A stretch of 64,000 bases of DNA from Bugula neritina (Eukaryota > Bryozoa > Gymnolaemata > Cheilostomatida > Bugulidae): positions 22,408,819-22,472,818 of the forward strand of contig OZ037768.1 in NCBI GenBank assembly GCA_964035545.1, written 5' to 3'. The first letter of the stretch is position 1. Every line of letters starts with the position of its first letter. Made by a program: the position numbers and the translations under genes. Shown in pieces: positions 46,036-57,828 of this stretch. The notes beneath the pieces are model-generated. The model worked only from the letters and a program-made list of their open reading frames with translations. It searched no databases and was not told the origin of the DNA.

Positions 46036-49000
46036 ATGGACACCTATTCAGAAGATGTTACGTGTCAGTTCTGTCTCCAACCATCTGATCAAATGGTGGA
46101 TCCCAGAAGACTTCCCTGTTCTCACATGTTCTGTAAAACATGTCTATTAGAAGACTCAGCTAAAAGAGGGGTCATCATGTGCCCCGTTTGCCAACAAGAA
46201 TACACTGATAATGTAGATTCTCTCCCAGTCATGGCTGAAGAGGCAGACCTGGTTTCTGTAGAGAAAGACACGTGTACTACGTGTAAAAATCAGATAGCCA
46301 CAGGTTTCTGTGAGAAGTGCTCAGAGTTGGCTTGTATCCAACATTTAAAGGTGATTATTTTAGGATCATTCATCTAATCAACTTCCAGTAAATATAGAGT
46401 AGTACTTACAGCAAGTATTGAGTGAGTTTAAATTTTTGTAAAATAGGAGTGAGTTTTTGGTAGTTAACGTGATTAACTGAGCTTTCTAATACAATATATG
46501 TTCCATTAACATAAATTATAAGTTGCAGTTGTTTTTGATGGGATAACAAAATATATATTTTCTCTTTTTGCCAGGAAATATAAGTTGGTATATCAAATGT
46601 ACGAAGGGAGTGTTTTAAGCAGTTATAAAATGACTTAAGCTTTGGTTGGTAGGTAAGCATAAATTTCCACTCATCTGTAGTGTCATGAGGAGTTACTCCA
46701 CCCTCTCATACCCATTGAGTTATACAGAGAGAAACCATCACACTATAAGAAGGTACTGTGTGAGAATCACTACAAGGAAATAGTCATATCATGTGAGAAG
46801 TGTCCATTGCTGGCCTGTCCACAGTGTAACTTCAACACAAGTGAATGTACCGGAGGTAAAAAAGTCTTGTTTTAATTGTTTATTTTGGAATATCCTAAAA
46901 GTCATCTTATTCTGATATTTGGTAACTTTAGTAATTTCATGTATTTTTAGAAACGCTATATTATTCCAGTGATCACAAAGTTGTGTCAGTTGTCAATAGA
47001 AGTGACCAAATTAAAGAGGAAATCAAGAACTTACTAAAACAGGTTACTGTTAGTGCCACGGAGCTCGGAGCAGCTGAGAAAGGCATGTGGACGAAATTTG
47101 ATGAGCTAAGTGGCAAAAGCGAAGAACCTGAGGGAGGTTAGTGAAGAGTGATCTATTTCATTAGATTCAGCTTTTTTCTTAAATGTTATTTGTTAACGTA
47201 ATGGAAACAAGAAATTATTTGTGATGCTAATTGTTGCTGCCTCTGTTTTTAAGCAAAACTTGTAGGTTCATTCTAATTCAGTACGCCTTATTTAGGTGTA
47301 GAAAATTGTAGAGTTTAAGTTCTTAAGTTTTTTAATAGATTTTGTTTGGGGTGTGGGGTTGAACATAGCTTCTTTTGGTACATTTTTGATCTAGAACATA
47401 GGTGTTTCTCAATTTCTTCATCGAAAGTTGCTAGAAGCAGCACCGAGTTAATGACCATGAAGTGGGGGTCTCGAGTGTGGGCTTGGGTTCAGCAAAACTT
47501 TGATGACTAACAAAATATAAATTTATAAGTTTCACACTAAAAAACCATTAGTTTGGTTGCGAAATTTAGAGTTTTTACTGAGATTTGGTTTTTAAAAGTC
47601 CACCAGTTTTGTTGTATATTTCAGCTGCAGCATATCCCAGCGCTACCGAAACGAATCAGACTTATTCTGAAGAACAGCTGACTTTACTGGCAGCTGATAT
47701 TGACAAACGTGTTCAGAAACTAGAAAACAAGCAGAGTGAGTTGGAGGAGGTTCAAAAATCTACCAACTTGTTTCTGAATGAGTCACATGACACAGAAGTT
47801 GTACGTCTGCAACAAGAAAAGAGAGATCTTGTGAAGAAAGTCATGGAAGATGTTGATGAGATGGTAAAACCTTCCTTCGTAGAAGAGAGCTTTAAGAAGA
47901 TGAAAGATGCTCGGACTGTAGTAGGTGAGATGTAATATACTGATAATTTGATGTTAGGGAGCAGACGTGGTCTAGTGGTTATAGCACTGGCTTAGTGGTT
48001 CAATTCCTAGTAAAGGCCATTGCTCATGTTAGGAGGGGCATTCAGTAATAGTTGCTCACAAAAATCCTTCAGCCAGCTTAAAAACCCTTTCCATCTAGGG
48101 TTCTCACAGCGATGCCGACTATAAACGCACTCGTGCTCTTTTTATGAGTGAAGTAGAAATAATTTGTTTCAGCAAGTTTCAAACTAAACTAAACTGTGAG
48201 GTTTCTACAACAGGATTAGATGTTCAGAGGTTATCATAGTTATCAAGTATGAATTTCTAGAGCATCAGATTTGGCAGCTCAACTGTAAAAATACATCGGA
48301 GTTGAATTTCTGATACTTTTGAGTGGTGGTTAAGCATGATCTGTCAATGTGTTGATCAGATACTAGACTGAGTTTAGATGTTATATAGGCTGTAATGGCA
48401 TATAGCAGAGATGACGTTTTTTTTGAGAAACCTGTATTAAAAATAGAATAAATATTGAATAAACCATTATTTATGATACATTTTGTAAAATACTGTAGTG
48501 TGTCAGTTTGGCCCAGTGATTCTCTAAACACATTTATTGTTTAGTTACTTCACGCCCTTTGAGTCTTCATTTTGTTATGAAACTGCAATGACTGGTCTAC
48601 TGATTACTAACCAAGTGCCTCTCTGTATGATTTTTAATAAATCATTTCTCGGTGGGTTTAATTTATTAAACACATTAGTACAATCATATTAATTCCATTT
48701 GAACAGCACTAAACTGAATTTTCAATGAATTGTGTTTAAAACAACTTATTTAAAGTTTCATAACCTATTTTCCAGTTCTTTAATTTGACAGATGTGTGGT
48801 AAACTTTCATATATTTTTTTTAGTAGCACCTTGTCGAGTTCCGGTTCCAACCCAAACGCCTGCATTTTCTCCATCAGATGACAAAATTGGATGGTATTTC
48901 GAATTAGAAACAGCTTTCAGACCTGAAATAGCTTATCCATCACTGAGATTCCTGTCTGAAACTGACACCCCTAACAGGTGTTACTCTGTCAAATATGCAG

Positions 49001-50411
49001 AAAATGGTGATTTGGCTGTAGCTTGTGATTTTAAATTTTATATTTACAATGATGATTTAGAAGAGTGCGACAGTGTAAGGGCTAAATTTCCAACATGTGC
49101 TGTGCCGTTCGGTGAAGAGATTTTCTATATAGACGAGTGGAATGGTGGCAAAGTGAAAGCTTGGAATAGAAGTCGTAATACTGTTCAGACTCTGTTTCGT
49201 TTTAGAGTCGGTGACTCTGAAACTTCCATGCTCTCCGTGAATCACTGGTATATTGTGCTAACTCTCCCGGATGAAGAATCACTCACCATATATAATAGAT
49301 ACACGTTTCAAGTAAAAAAATATCGTCTTTCGTTTCAATCTAATGATGTCCTTCTTCATTCCAATAACCAACTTTTGGTTGTCTCGACAGTTAAAGATGA
49401 GATAATAAATTATGAACTCCATAATTTTTTTGGCCTAATAGAGTTGTGGAGCTACAATTTCACTGGAGCCTGCACCGTGTGCACTGATGATAACGGCTAT
49501 ATCTTTGTTGGGAGCTCAAAGAAAAGAGTTATTCACGTGTTGTCACCTTCTGGTAAGACATGATCTAGATTTCATATGTGGGTGTAAATTTGTTTCTTGA
49601 AAAGTGTGGATCTTAGTATTGATTTATACGTAGAAAAAATATTCTATTCTATAATAGGCTATGAAGCAGCTTTCCATTTGCTAAAGAGAGTGCCTGTGCC
49701 AAATTAAAAGTTTGAGTAGAGGTTGGTTGAGTATTAGTTTAGGGAGACCCTTTGTGGATGGTTGTTCTGTAATAAAAATTTGATTCGATAAAAAATATAA
49801 TGATGCCAGAAAGCCACATCTACAGCCCTGAAGTAATATAAATATATATAGATGGGTCATTTTACTTAGTTTAGTACACACTATATATCTTTGGTTTTTA
49901 GCTATTTTTCAGTTTAGCCACTAATGCAAATATTTTCTTGCATTAAACTGATAAAATATCAACATATACTGGTGAACGAGCAAGCTTTTTCTTCTAATTT
50001 TGTTTGATTTTCTATTTTTCATCCTAATTTTTTAGTAAATGTGGGTGTGCAGGCGCGATGCTTTTTTCATGTCGCTTGTTGATAGTATAACTACCACTTG
50101 TTGATAGTATAACTACCACTTGTTGATAGTATAACTACCACTTGTTGATTGTATAACTACCACTTGTTGATAGTATAACTACCACTTGTTGATAGTATAA
50201 CTACCACTTGTTGATAGTATAACTACCACTTGTTGATAGTATAACTACCTTGTGTTGTTATATTTCAGGAGAGCTAGTGAGTCGGTTACCTCACCGTCAG
50301 CTACCGAGGACCCCTAGAGGAATGAGTATTCGTGATGATAAAGTAGCCATTGCTGATTGGGACAATGAATGCTTCCGAATTTTCATGTTGAGGAATATTT
50401 TCAGGCCATAG
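46036..50411 (+). CDS. TRIM-type RING/B-box protein, propeller-like C-terminus
   Basis: Six exons: 46036-46350, 46681-46855, 46951-47136, 47625-47924, 48824-49552, 50269-50411; 1848 nt, 615 aa, phases agree. RING (C3HC4) with C10, C13, C28, H30, C33, C36, C49, C52. B-box 1 with C80, C83, C92, C95, C100, H103, H107 and H112, spanning the exon 1/2 junction. A second B-box-like site with C132, H135, C143, C146, C151, C154. Coiled-coil region about 170-325 (QIKEEIKNLLKQ, KRVQKLENKQSELEEVQ). Residues 326-615 contain repeated short beta-rich stretches (NGDLAVACD, DNGYIFVGSS, DDKVAIADW) like NHL or related propeller blades. TRIM proteins are usually E3 ubiquitin ligases that recognise substrates through the C-terminal domain. 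This one looks like a member of the lineage-expanded invertebrate TRIM genes; no vertebrate orthologue is claimed. Exon 5 has a TAGTAG tandem acceptor. AATAAA at 50774-50779 may end the transcript. Confidence 0.92.
47293..47433. mobile_element. Diverged copy of the TA-flanked MITE
   Basis: Resembles the element at 25512 (taggtg start, ttaagttttttaat, ttttggtt-like middle, tttctcaatttcttca near the end) but has lost most end complementarity. It lies in TRIM gene intron 3. Confidence 0.55.
47956..48140 (+). mobile_element. tRNA-derived SINE, copy 3
   Basis: Best box A of the three (tggtctagtggtta), weaker box B (tggttcaattcc), then aaaggccattgctcatgttaggaggggcat split over the family body, ending gactataaacgcactcgtg. 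In TRIM gene intron 4. Confidence 0.78.
50074..50249. repeat. 22-bp minisatellite before TRIM exon 6
   Basis: Eight nearly identical copies of a unit with cttgttgatagtataact. The array ends about 19 nt before exon 6. There are no spacers between copies, so it is not a CRISPR-like array. Confidence 0.96.
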
Positions 50412-52160
50412 ATAACTCAAAGTAATCTTCTTTGTGGTTATGGTGCAAAATATAGTGCCGATATATTTAGTCTCTTGAAAGTTGCAAAATGACAGCTCAA
50501 TTCATGGGTTACTGAGTGTTGGTTGGCAGAACTTCGATTTCCCACATTTTCAGGATCTTTTAAAATACACATAATATATATTTTGATGAAATTTTAAGCT
50601 ATATTTTAAGTATAAACACTTAGATATCTGCTGGATATCAATAGCGTTTTGCAATATTTATATTCAAGCTGACAGGCTATTTTATAAGTGATTTTCAAAT
50701 ATATCTTGGTGCAGCATCATTTTACTAAATACTCTCATTTCAGGCAATGATTCCATTACTGGAATTATTAAATAATAAACTATTTTTTACTAATTACGTT
50801 ATAATCTGACCAACATTTTGTCACATATCATTTGTACCTAAACCATAGCTGTGCCAGTTACTCACAGACTTTGCTATAAAATAATAAAATTATGTTTGTA
50901 CACTAAAATGCAAACTACTCCATTATATAATTTTAAAGAATTAAGTTTTTCCTTTTATACTTTGAATAGGAAGTTGCTATTTCCACTCTTCAGAGCAAAA
51001 CATAGGAATCACAAACATAATCAACGCTGGAATATGAATGAGCTGAATCCTTTAATCAAATAGTTACAAATATAAAAAAAATATAAGTATGAGGGCTATT
51101 TGAAAAGTAAAAATAATTTCTTCATAAAACAAAATATGTAGTACTGTTGTGTTTTAATATATAAATATATTGTCGCAGACTGAAAGAGAAGACCAACTAG
51201 ATAAATTATAGGTGTTAAGTGTAGTTGCAAGTGAAAATACAAGGGTCTGAATAACAGAAAATGTTGGGTTTATTAAAAAGTTAGCTATTTTGTAGTAGCC
51301 AGAATCTTTGTAGAAAAAGCATAATGTAGCTAATATAGCTATGCTAATACAAGTAAAGCTATATGAATTAGGAAAAGCTTTCCCATCTTATATAATGTCC
51401 CAACAAGTACATGCTTGATTTTTAGGATTATGTTGTTTTTGGGGCTTTAAGAGTGTATTTTATTTGAAACTATACTATTAAATTGTGCTGATGTCTAGGG
51501 ACTATATTATATCTATTAATAACCTCTTAATGCATTAAAAACTACAAATCACTCACTAAAAATACAACAAATATTAAATTGGTGACATTATGTAATGTGA
51601 GCAGGCTAAATAACTAGGTAAGATGTGCTAAATGGTAGGTTCAGTTGCGATACAAAATAAAAATGTTTTGTATGTTTGATCTTTTGCAGAGTAGATACTG
51701 CATTTATTTTATTACTAATATAGTAATAACTAATATGCCAGCATTACTAGTAATTGTAATAAAGTTTATAAATTGGAGTAAAACTGGTTGACATTGAAGA
51801 TAGGTCACCTTCATAAAAAGTTAATTTAAAACAAAAACTATTCTATTGTGTGACAATTAGATCTAAAACAGCTGTTAGCCTCACCCACGTTTATTGGCAC
51901 CAAAGGTAAATCATGCCTCATGACAGTTATTTTGGAACTATTCTATTGTGTACAAATTAGATCTGAAGCTGCTACACACCTTAAGTATACCTCATTTTAA
52001 TTATGCAAATAAGAATAGGGTGGTGAATGCAATGGAACTCCTATAGAGTTTGCCAAGACCATTTACAAGTAGAAGTGGTGATGCTAAATTTACAATTTAA
52101 GAGAGTCAAAGTATCAGAGTGAGCTTTCTGCAACATGGAATGTTTCTGTTTATGCTTAAC
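50412..52160. other. TRIM gene 3' region and AT-rich spacer
   Basis: No gene supported. Two short segments containing ttctattgtgt and aattagatct recur at about 51840 and 51942. Confidence 0.5.
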
Positions 52161-52286
52161 TCTTACTTCTGTATTTCACAAGTTATGTTTTCAAGATATT
52201 CCACCAGTTCACTAAAATATGGCTCTTTCAATGCTGAAGTTTGCCCATTTCTTGGAGACTTGCAGAAGGATGACTGCTGCGACAGG

Positions 52287-52613
52287 TTGATGTAATTATA
52301 AATGATCATATCTGCTCTATCACGGCATGTAGACTGCAGTGTACCTACAACGTTTTCAGGAAGTATGAAATACATATTTGAAAGCAATAGACTTATTATT
52401 CAAATAGGGAAGTTGAAATATATATAATTTAAATGAATTAAATATCATAATCTTACATGGATATTGGTCGAAATAAGACATGTCATAAAACATCTGTACA
52501 AGGAAACTACCACAAAGGTGGTAGGTAACACATGAAGCTGAGACAAACAAAAATTTGAATAAATGTTTACCTGCAAAGGTTACTAATTTTAAATATACAT
52601 GTATATATACCAT
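52287..52613. repeat. 330-bp dispersed repeat, copy 1
   Basis: Matches 57499-57828 over its whole length with scattered changes (starts atgtaattataaat, ends ctaattttaaatatacatg). In both copies it is preceded by AG|GT after an open frame ending in the same phase, so it may be a duplicated intron. The upstream plus-strand frame here includes the stretch CPFLGDLQKDDCCD, which is not a recognised family. Confidence 0.8.
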
Positions 52614-52853
52614 AGAGGCTATGTATGTATATAAAAGATGTTAACATGGTACTAACCAGTTATATTGTTATTCTCTTCAGCCACATCTGATCAGGATGAA
52701 AGCTCAGACTTCAAGATATTGATTTATGAGAAAATGTGTTGAATAAACAACAACCAACAATGCCATAAGTTGAACTGTTAAAATTTTCTAACTGCTCTTT
52801 AAGGGTAGGGGGGATAGCTTTGTTGAACAACATAGCTAAACCATAGACTCGAA

Positions 52854-55800
52854 AGCCTGTTGAACTCACAATTACTCCCATGACTTGAACAAAAACTGTT
52901 GTAACTTCCAAGCAGAAGAATATTAAAAACAATATATACTAGAGTTGAAACTTGCCTTCCTTCTTTGCCAAGGCAATCGTTGGACAATGGAAGACTTAAC
53001 TGAAGTCAGAAAAAACGGAAAATGTAAGCTTCTGAATTATAACACAACTGGAGAATCAAATAGAAAAGCTTGAGCTAGTTGCAAAATAACAGATCACAGA
53101 AAAGTGAAAGTTTTTATCTCGCAGGCTCTGCCTCTGCTGTTTAATCAGTTGGTGCTGTTGAATATATCCAACTGACAACAGAGTTGACAGTTGCATTTAT
53201 TATCACTCAATTGGTAAGCAAAGTGCTAGTGAATAGCTAATAAGTGGACAATTAATTGGCTTGATGGATAAAACAAAATTTAATCCTTGCTAAATTGGCT
53301 TTTTAACATATTTACCTTTATTAAAAACTTCTTGCATTACTTTAAAAAAATTGAAAGCTAAAGCGCTGCAAGAGAGAAAAACAGTCTCACGAACTTAGTT
53401 TTCTTTCAGATTCTCAGTGTTTTTGGCACTGGATAACATGTGAAATCAAGGAAAAATGCAAAATTATAAGATGGCATTTGAAGTTCACTGCTATTCCGAC
53501 TGACCAAAGATTTCATAAAAAGAAGGCAACAGTCTTTGGGACTTGGTAAACATGTAGGGATTGATTTACTTCTGGAAAACATCAGTGACCAACAAACAGA
53601 CCTACACAGCTATTAGGCATTACCAAAAAACATAACTAAATATGAGTTCAATGTTTAAAACTTGGCAGCAATCAAAAAAATGATTACCTGTTCTTTTTGT
53701 AATTCAGTATTTAAACTAGCTAGAAATGTAGTAACAAATTTATTTCAATCTGCAAATATGCAATAAAATTTTGAGATTTGTTGCTTTTGCATCTGATCAT
53801 GGTTCTGCTATCCCAGATCAAGACTTAGAATATGCCTTCATTGTGGAGCGTGACAAGACATGTTGAGTAACTCGCTGAGTTAGCAATTGTTGAGAATTGG
53901 AAATATGAGAGAATACCAGTAATATTAATAATTATAAGAAAGTTTATAAATCAGATTAAGGGGAACACGGACATCAACACACATACACCAATACCATCAG
54001 AAAAACAGCAGCAGGCAGAAGCAGCAATAGTGTAAAGAAAAACACTACTAGTAGTAGTGCAGTTAATATAATTAATTTATATATTGGCCACTGTTCACGT
54101 GCTGACTGTTGTTGTAGCCTGTTGAACTCACAATTACTCCCATGACTCAAACAACAACTGTTGTAACTTCCAAGCAGAAGAATATTAAAAACAATATATA
54201 CTAGAGTTGAAACTTGCCTTCCTTCTTTGCCAAGGCAATCATTGGACAATGGAAGACTTAACTGAAGTCAGAAAAACGGAAAATGTCAGCTTCTGAATTA
54301 TAACACAACTGGAGAATCAAATAGGAAAGCTTGAGCTAGTTGCAAAATAACAGATCATAAAAAAGTGAAAGCTCTTGCCTCTGTTGCTCGCAGGCTCTGC
54401 CTCTGCTGTTTAAGTGCGTTGGGTGAAAATAGTACTGTTGAATATATCCAACTGACAACAGAGTTGACAGTTGCATTTATTATCACCCAATTGGTAAGCA
54501 GAGTGCTAGTGAATAGCTAGTGAGTGGACAATTAATTGGCTTGATGGATAAAACAAAATTTAATCCTTGCTAAATTGGCTTTTTAACATATTTACCTTTA
54601 TTAAAAACTTCTTGCATTACTTTAAAAAAAATTGAAAGCTAAAGCATTGCAACCAAGGTTGGTAAGAGAGAAAAACAGTCTCACGCACTTAGCTTTCTTT
54701 CAGATTCTCAGTGTTATTGGCACTGGATAACATGTGAAATCAAGGAAAGAATGCAAAATTCTATGATGGCATTTGATTTACCCCTGGAAAACATCATCGA
54801 CCAACAAATAGAAATACACAGCTATTAAGTTACTTGCAAGCTCTTGGATGGTACAAAAGGTTGACTTTCAGGTGCCTCAACATGTGTTTTATTTATCAAC
54901 ATGCATATTTTAATACCAAACGGGTTTTTGGCCGGAAAACAGGCTCTGTGACTCGTCAGAAGGATCTAGGTGACCTACCTCTTTTCTTCTAAGGAGGACT
55001 GGATCCAGCAGAGCCCTACTTTGAGGGGGCGGTGGAGGCTGTACGTCTGGAGCCAAGAGATGCTAAATATGAGTTCAATGTTTAAAACTTGGCAGCAATC
55101 AAAAAAATGATTACCTGTTATTTTTTGTAACTCAGTATTTAAACTAGCTAGAAATGTAGTGACAAATTCATTTCAATCTGCAATTATGCAGTAAAATTTT
55201 GAGATTTGTTGCTTTTGCATTTGATCATGGTTATGCTATCCCAGATCAAGACTTAGAATATGCCTTCATTGTGGAGCGTGACAAGACATGTTGAGTAACT
55301 CACTGAGTTAGCAATTGTTGAGAATTGAAAATATGAGAGAATACCAGTAATATTAATAATTATAAGAAAGTTTATAAATCAGATTAAGGGGAACACGGAC
55401 ATCAACACACATACACCAATACCATCAGAAAAACAGCAGCAGGCAGAAGCAGCAATAGTGTAAAGAAAAACACTACTAGTAGTAGTGCAGTTAATATAAT
55501 TAATTTATACATTGGCCACTGTTCACGTGCTGACTGTTGTTGTAGCCTGTTGAACTCACAATTACTCCCATGACTCAAACAACAACTGTTGTAACTTCCA
55601 AGCAAAAGAATATTAAAAACAATATATACTAGAGTTAAAACTTGCCTCCCTTCTTTGCCAAGGCAATCATTGGACAATGGAAGACTTAACTGAAGTCAGA
55701 AAAAACGGAAAATGTAAGCTTCTGAATTATAACACAACTGGAGAATCAAATAGGAAAGCTTGAGCTAGTTGCAAAATAACAGATCATAAAAAAGTGAAAG

Positions 55801-56560
55801 CTCTTGCCTCTGTTGCTCGCAGGCTCTGCCTCTGCTGTTTAAGTGCGTTGGGTGAAAATAGTACTGTTGAATATATCCAACTGACAACAGAGTTGACAGT
55901 TGCATTTATTATCACTCAATTGGTAAGCAGAGTGCTGGTGAATAACTAGTGAATGGACAATTAATTAATTGGCTTGATGGATCAAACAAAAGTTAATCCT
56001 TGCTAAGTTGGCTTTTCAACATGCTTACCTTTATTAAAAACTTCTTGCATTACTTTAAAAAAAATTGAAAGCTAAAGCATTGCAACCAAGGTTGGTAAGA
56101 GAGAAAAACAATCACGCACTTAGCTTTCTTTCAGATTCTCAGTGTTTTTGGCACTGGATAACATGTGAAATCAAGGAAAAAATGCAAAATTCTATAATGG
56201 CATTTGATTTACCCCTGGAAAACATCATCGACCAACAAATAAAAATACACAGCTATCAAGATTTACCAGATAACATAACTAAATATGAGTTCAATGTTTA
56301 AAACTTGGCAGCAATCAAAGAAATGATTACTTGTTCTTTTTTGTAATTCAGTATTTAAACTAGCTAGAAATGTAGTGACAGATTTATTTCAATCTGCAAA
56401 TATGCAATAAAATTTTGAGATTTGTTGTTTTTGCATTTGATCATGGTTATGCTATCCCAGATCAAGACTTAGAATACGCCTTCATTGTGGAGCCTGACAA
56501 GACATGTTGAGTAACTCATAGAGCTAGCAATTGTTAGGAAATGGAAATATAAGAGAATCT
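52854..56560. repeat. Tandem array of three 1.26-1.43-kb units
   Basis: Units start at agcctgttgaactcac: 52854, 54116 and 55544. The third diverges after about 56560. Unit 1 differs from 2 and 3 by short internal changes, and unit 2 has about 235 bp inserted near 54829-55063. The minus strand of units 2 and 3 shares a 91-codon frame (54249-53974, 55677-55402) starting MSNDCLGKEGRQV with two hydrophobic stretches; in unit 1 it is cut at the unit boundary. The plus strand has exon-like pieces (at 56131-56301 after a good ctttctttcag acceptor; and DQDLEYAFIVE near 56460). No recognisable family; status as gene, pseudogene or transposon unknown. Confidence 0.85.
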
Positions 56561-56720
56561 CTATTGAAAAGCTTTGACAAAGCTACGACAGACCAATCAT
56601 TGTGATAACGCAGCTATTAGATTTCATATTGACAGCCTTTCAGAAAAAGCAGGGTATATTTCTACCAAAAGAAGTAACATCCAATTACTGTTTGTATTCA
56701 GAAAAACTATGAGTGAGCAA
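56435..56720. repeat. Dispersed block A, copy 3
   Basis: Block beginning catttgatcatggttatgc and coding in plus for IPDQDLEYAFIVE, continuing with gagctttgacaaagctacgac-type sequence and a frame like LDFILTAFQKKQ. The first half also occurs at 53790 and 55218; the full block recurs at about 60284-60600 and 61994-62300. Confidence 0.8.
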
Positions 56721-56863
56721 GTATTACGAAAAAATTAGGAACAATTCAACTCATAATGCTAGTTTTTTTTTCTAATAAATACAACTACCTGTCCATAAAG
56801 CATAGGTAGTAAAGCATATTATATTCTATTATACCATAATTTGATATTTACGCTTACTGTGCA

Positions 56864-57530
56864 TTGTGCTTGGGTGTCATTAAGTACATTTGTAGCCTAA
56901 CAATGAGTGGACCAGCTAAAAGTGTATCAACTTTGCTGTTTCAGATCACTGGATTGCCAGAAAAGCCTCAAAAGGAAAAACAGCCTCCTAGTGGCTTCCA
57001 GAGCTTGGCGAGAGAAATTGCATCACACCAACTTGCTTACAGAGAACCAGATATAGGACTGGACTCTAGCATACCATCCCCATCACTAATACCACCACAA
57101 TTACATCATTTGGCAAGCAATGAACTATGTGAAGGCCATGAAGGCTTTATGACTATGAATGAATATAACTCCCCATCTCCCAGGAGAAGACAACCCAGAT
57201 CAAATACTAATTATGCAGACTTATTCCGGGGTAACTCCCCTGAACAGCTGCCATTTGTCAGGCACAAAACAAAAGAACCTTCCAGTATCCAGAACCACTC
57301 AATTACCAGCCAAGACCACCTCAACCTTCTGATGAAAAAGAACCTGAATATTACCATTTTAGAAAGAACGGAAGCACAGAAATAGAGGGGATGAGTATAG
57401 CAGTATGTTAGCCCAACCCTTGAAAAGAAGAGACTACCACAGAACTGAATTGCAAGGACATTACTCTGACAACTCTGAAGATGAATGGCTACCTATAAGG
57501 TCAATGTAATTATAAATTATTATATCTGCT
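56864..57530 (+). pseudogene. Degraded gag-like or unknown ORF
   Basis: A 173-codon frame (56864-57385) rich in Pro, Ser, Gln and Asn (GFQSLAREIASHQ, SPSPRRRQPRSN). Near its end the protein-like reading moves to other frames: about 57290-57370 reads YPEPLNYQPRPPQPSDEKEP in the second, and about 57388-57496 reads LKRRDYHRTELQGHY and EDEWLP in the third, up to an AG|GT. This is what a frameshifted copy of a longer Pro/Gln-rich protein would look like. A retroelement gag-like region is one option, a decayed cellular exon another. No zinc knuckle or protease seen. Confidence 0.4.
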
Positions 57531-57828
57531 CTAACCCGGTATGTAGACTCAGTGTACCTACGTTTTCAAGAAGTATGAAATACATATTTAAAAGCAATAG
57601 ACTTATTATTCCAATAGAGAAGTTGAAATATACAAAACTACATGAACTAAATATCATAATTTTACATAGATATTGGTCGAAATAAGACATATGTCATAAA
57701 ACATCTGTATAAGGAAGCTACCACAAAGGTGGTAGGTAATACATGCAGCCAAGACAAACAAAAAATCAAATAGATGTTTAACTGCAAAGGTTACTAATTT
57801 TAAATATACATGTATATATGCCCAAATG
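57499..57828. repeat. 330-bp dispersed repeat, copy 2
   Basis: Second copy of the 52287-52613 repeat, in the same orientation, 5.2 kb downstream, directly after the degraded ORF. Confidence 0.8.

Noticed and set aside
49057..49245. Minus-strand frame inside TRIM exon 5
   Set aside because: Antisense of the propeller-coding exon.
50074..50249. CRISPR-like regular array
   Set aside because: Units follow each other directly without unique spacers and the context is a eukaryotic intron.
52163..52387. Minus-strand 74-codon frame as a terminal exon
   Set aside because: Its sequence looks protein-like, but it overlaps the dispersed 330-bp repeat, has a poor acceptor, and the plus strand is equally open here.
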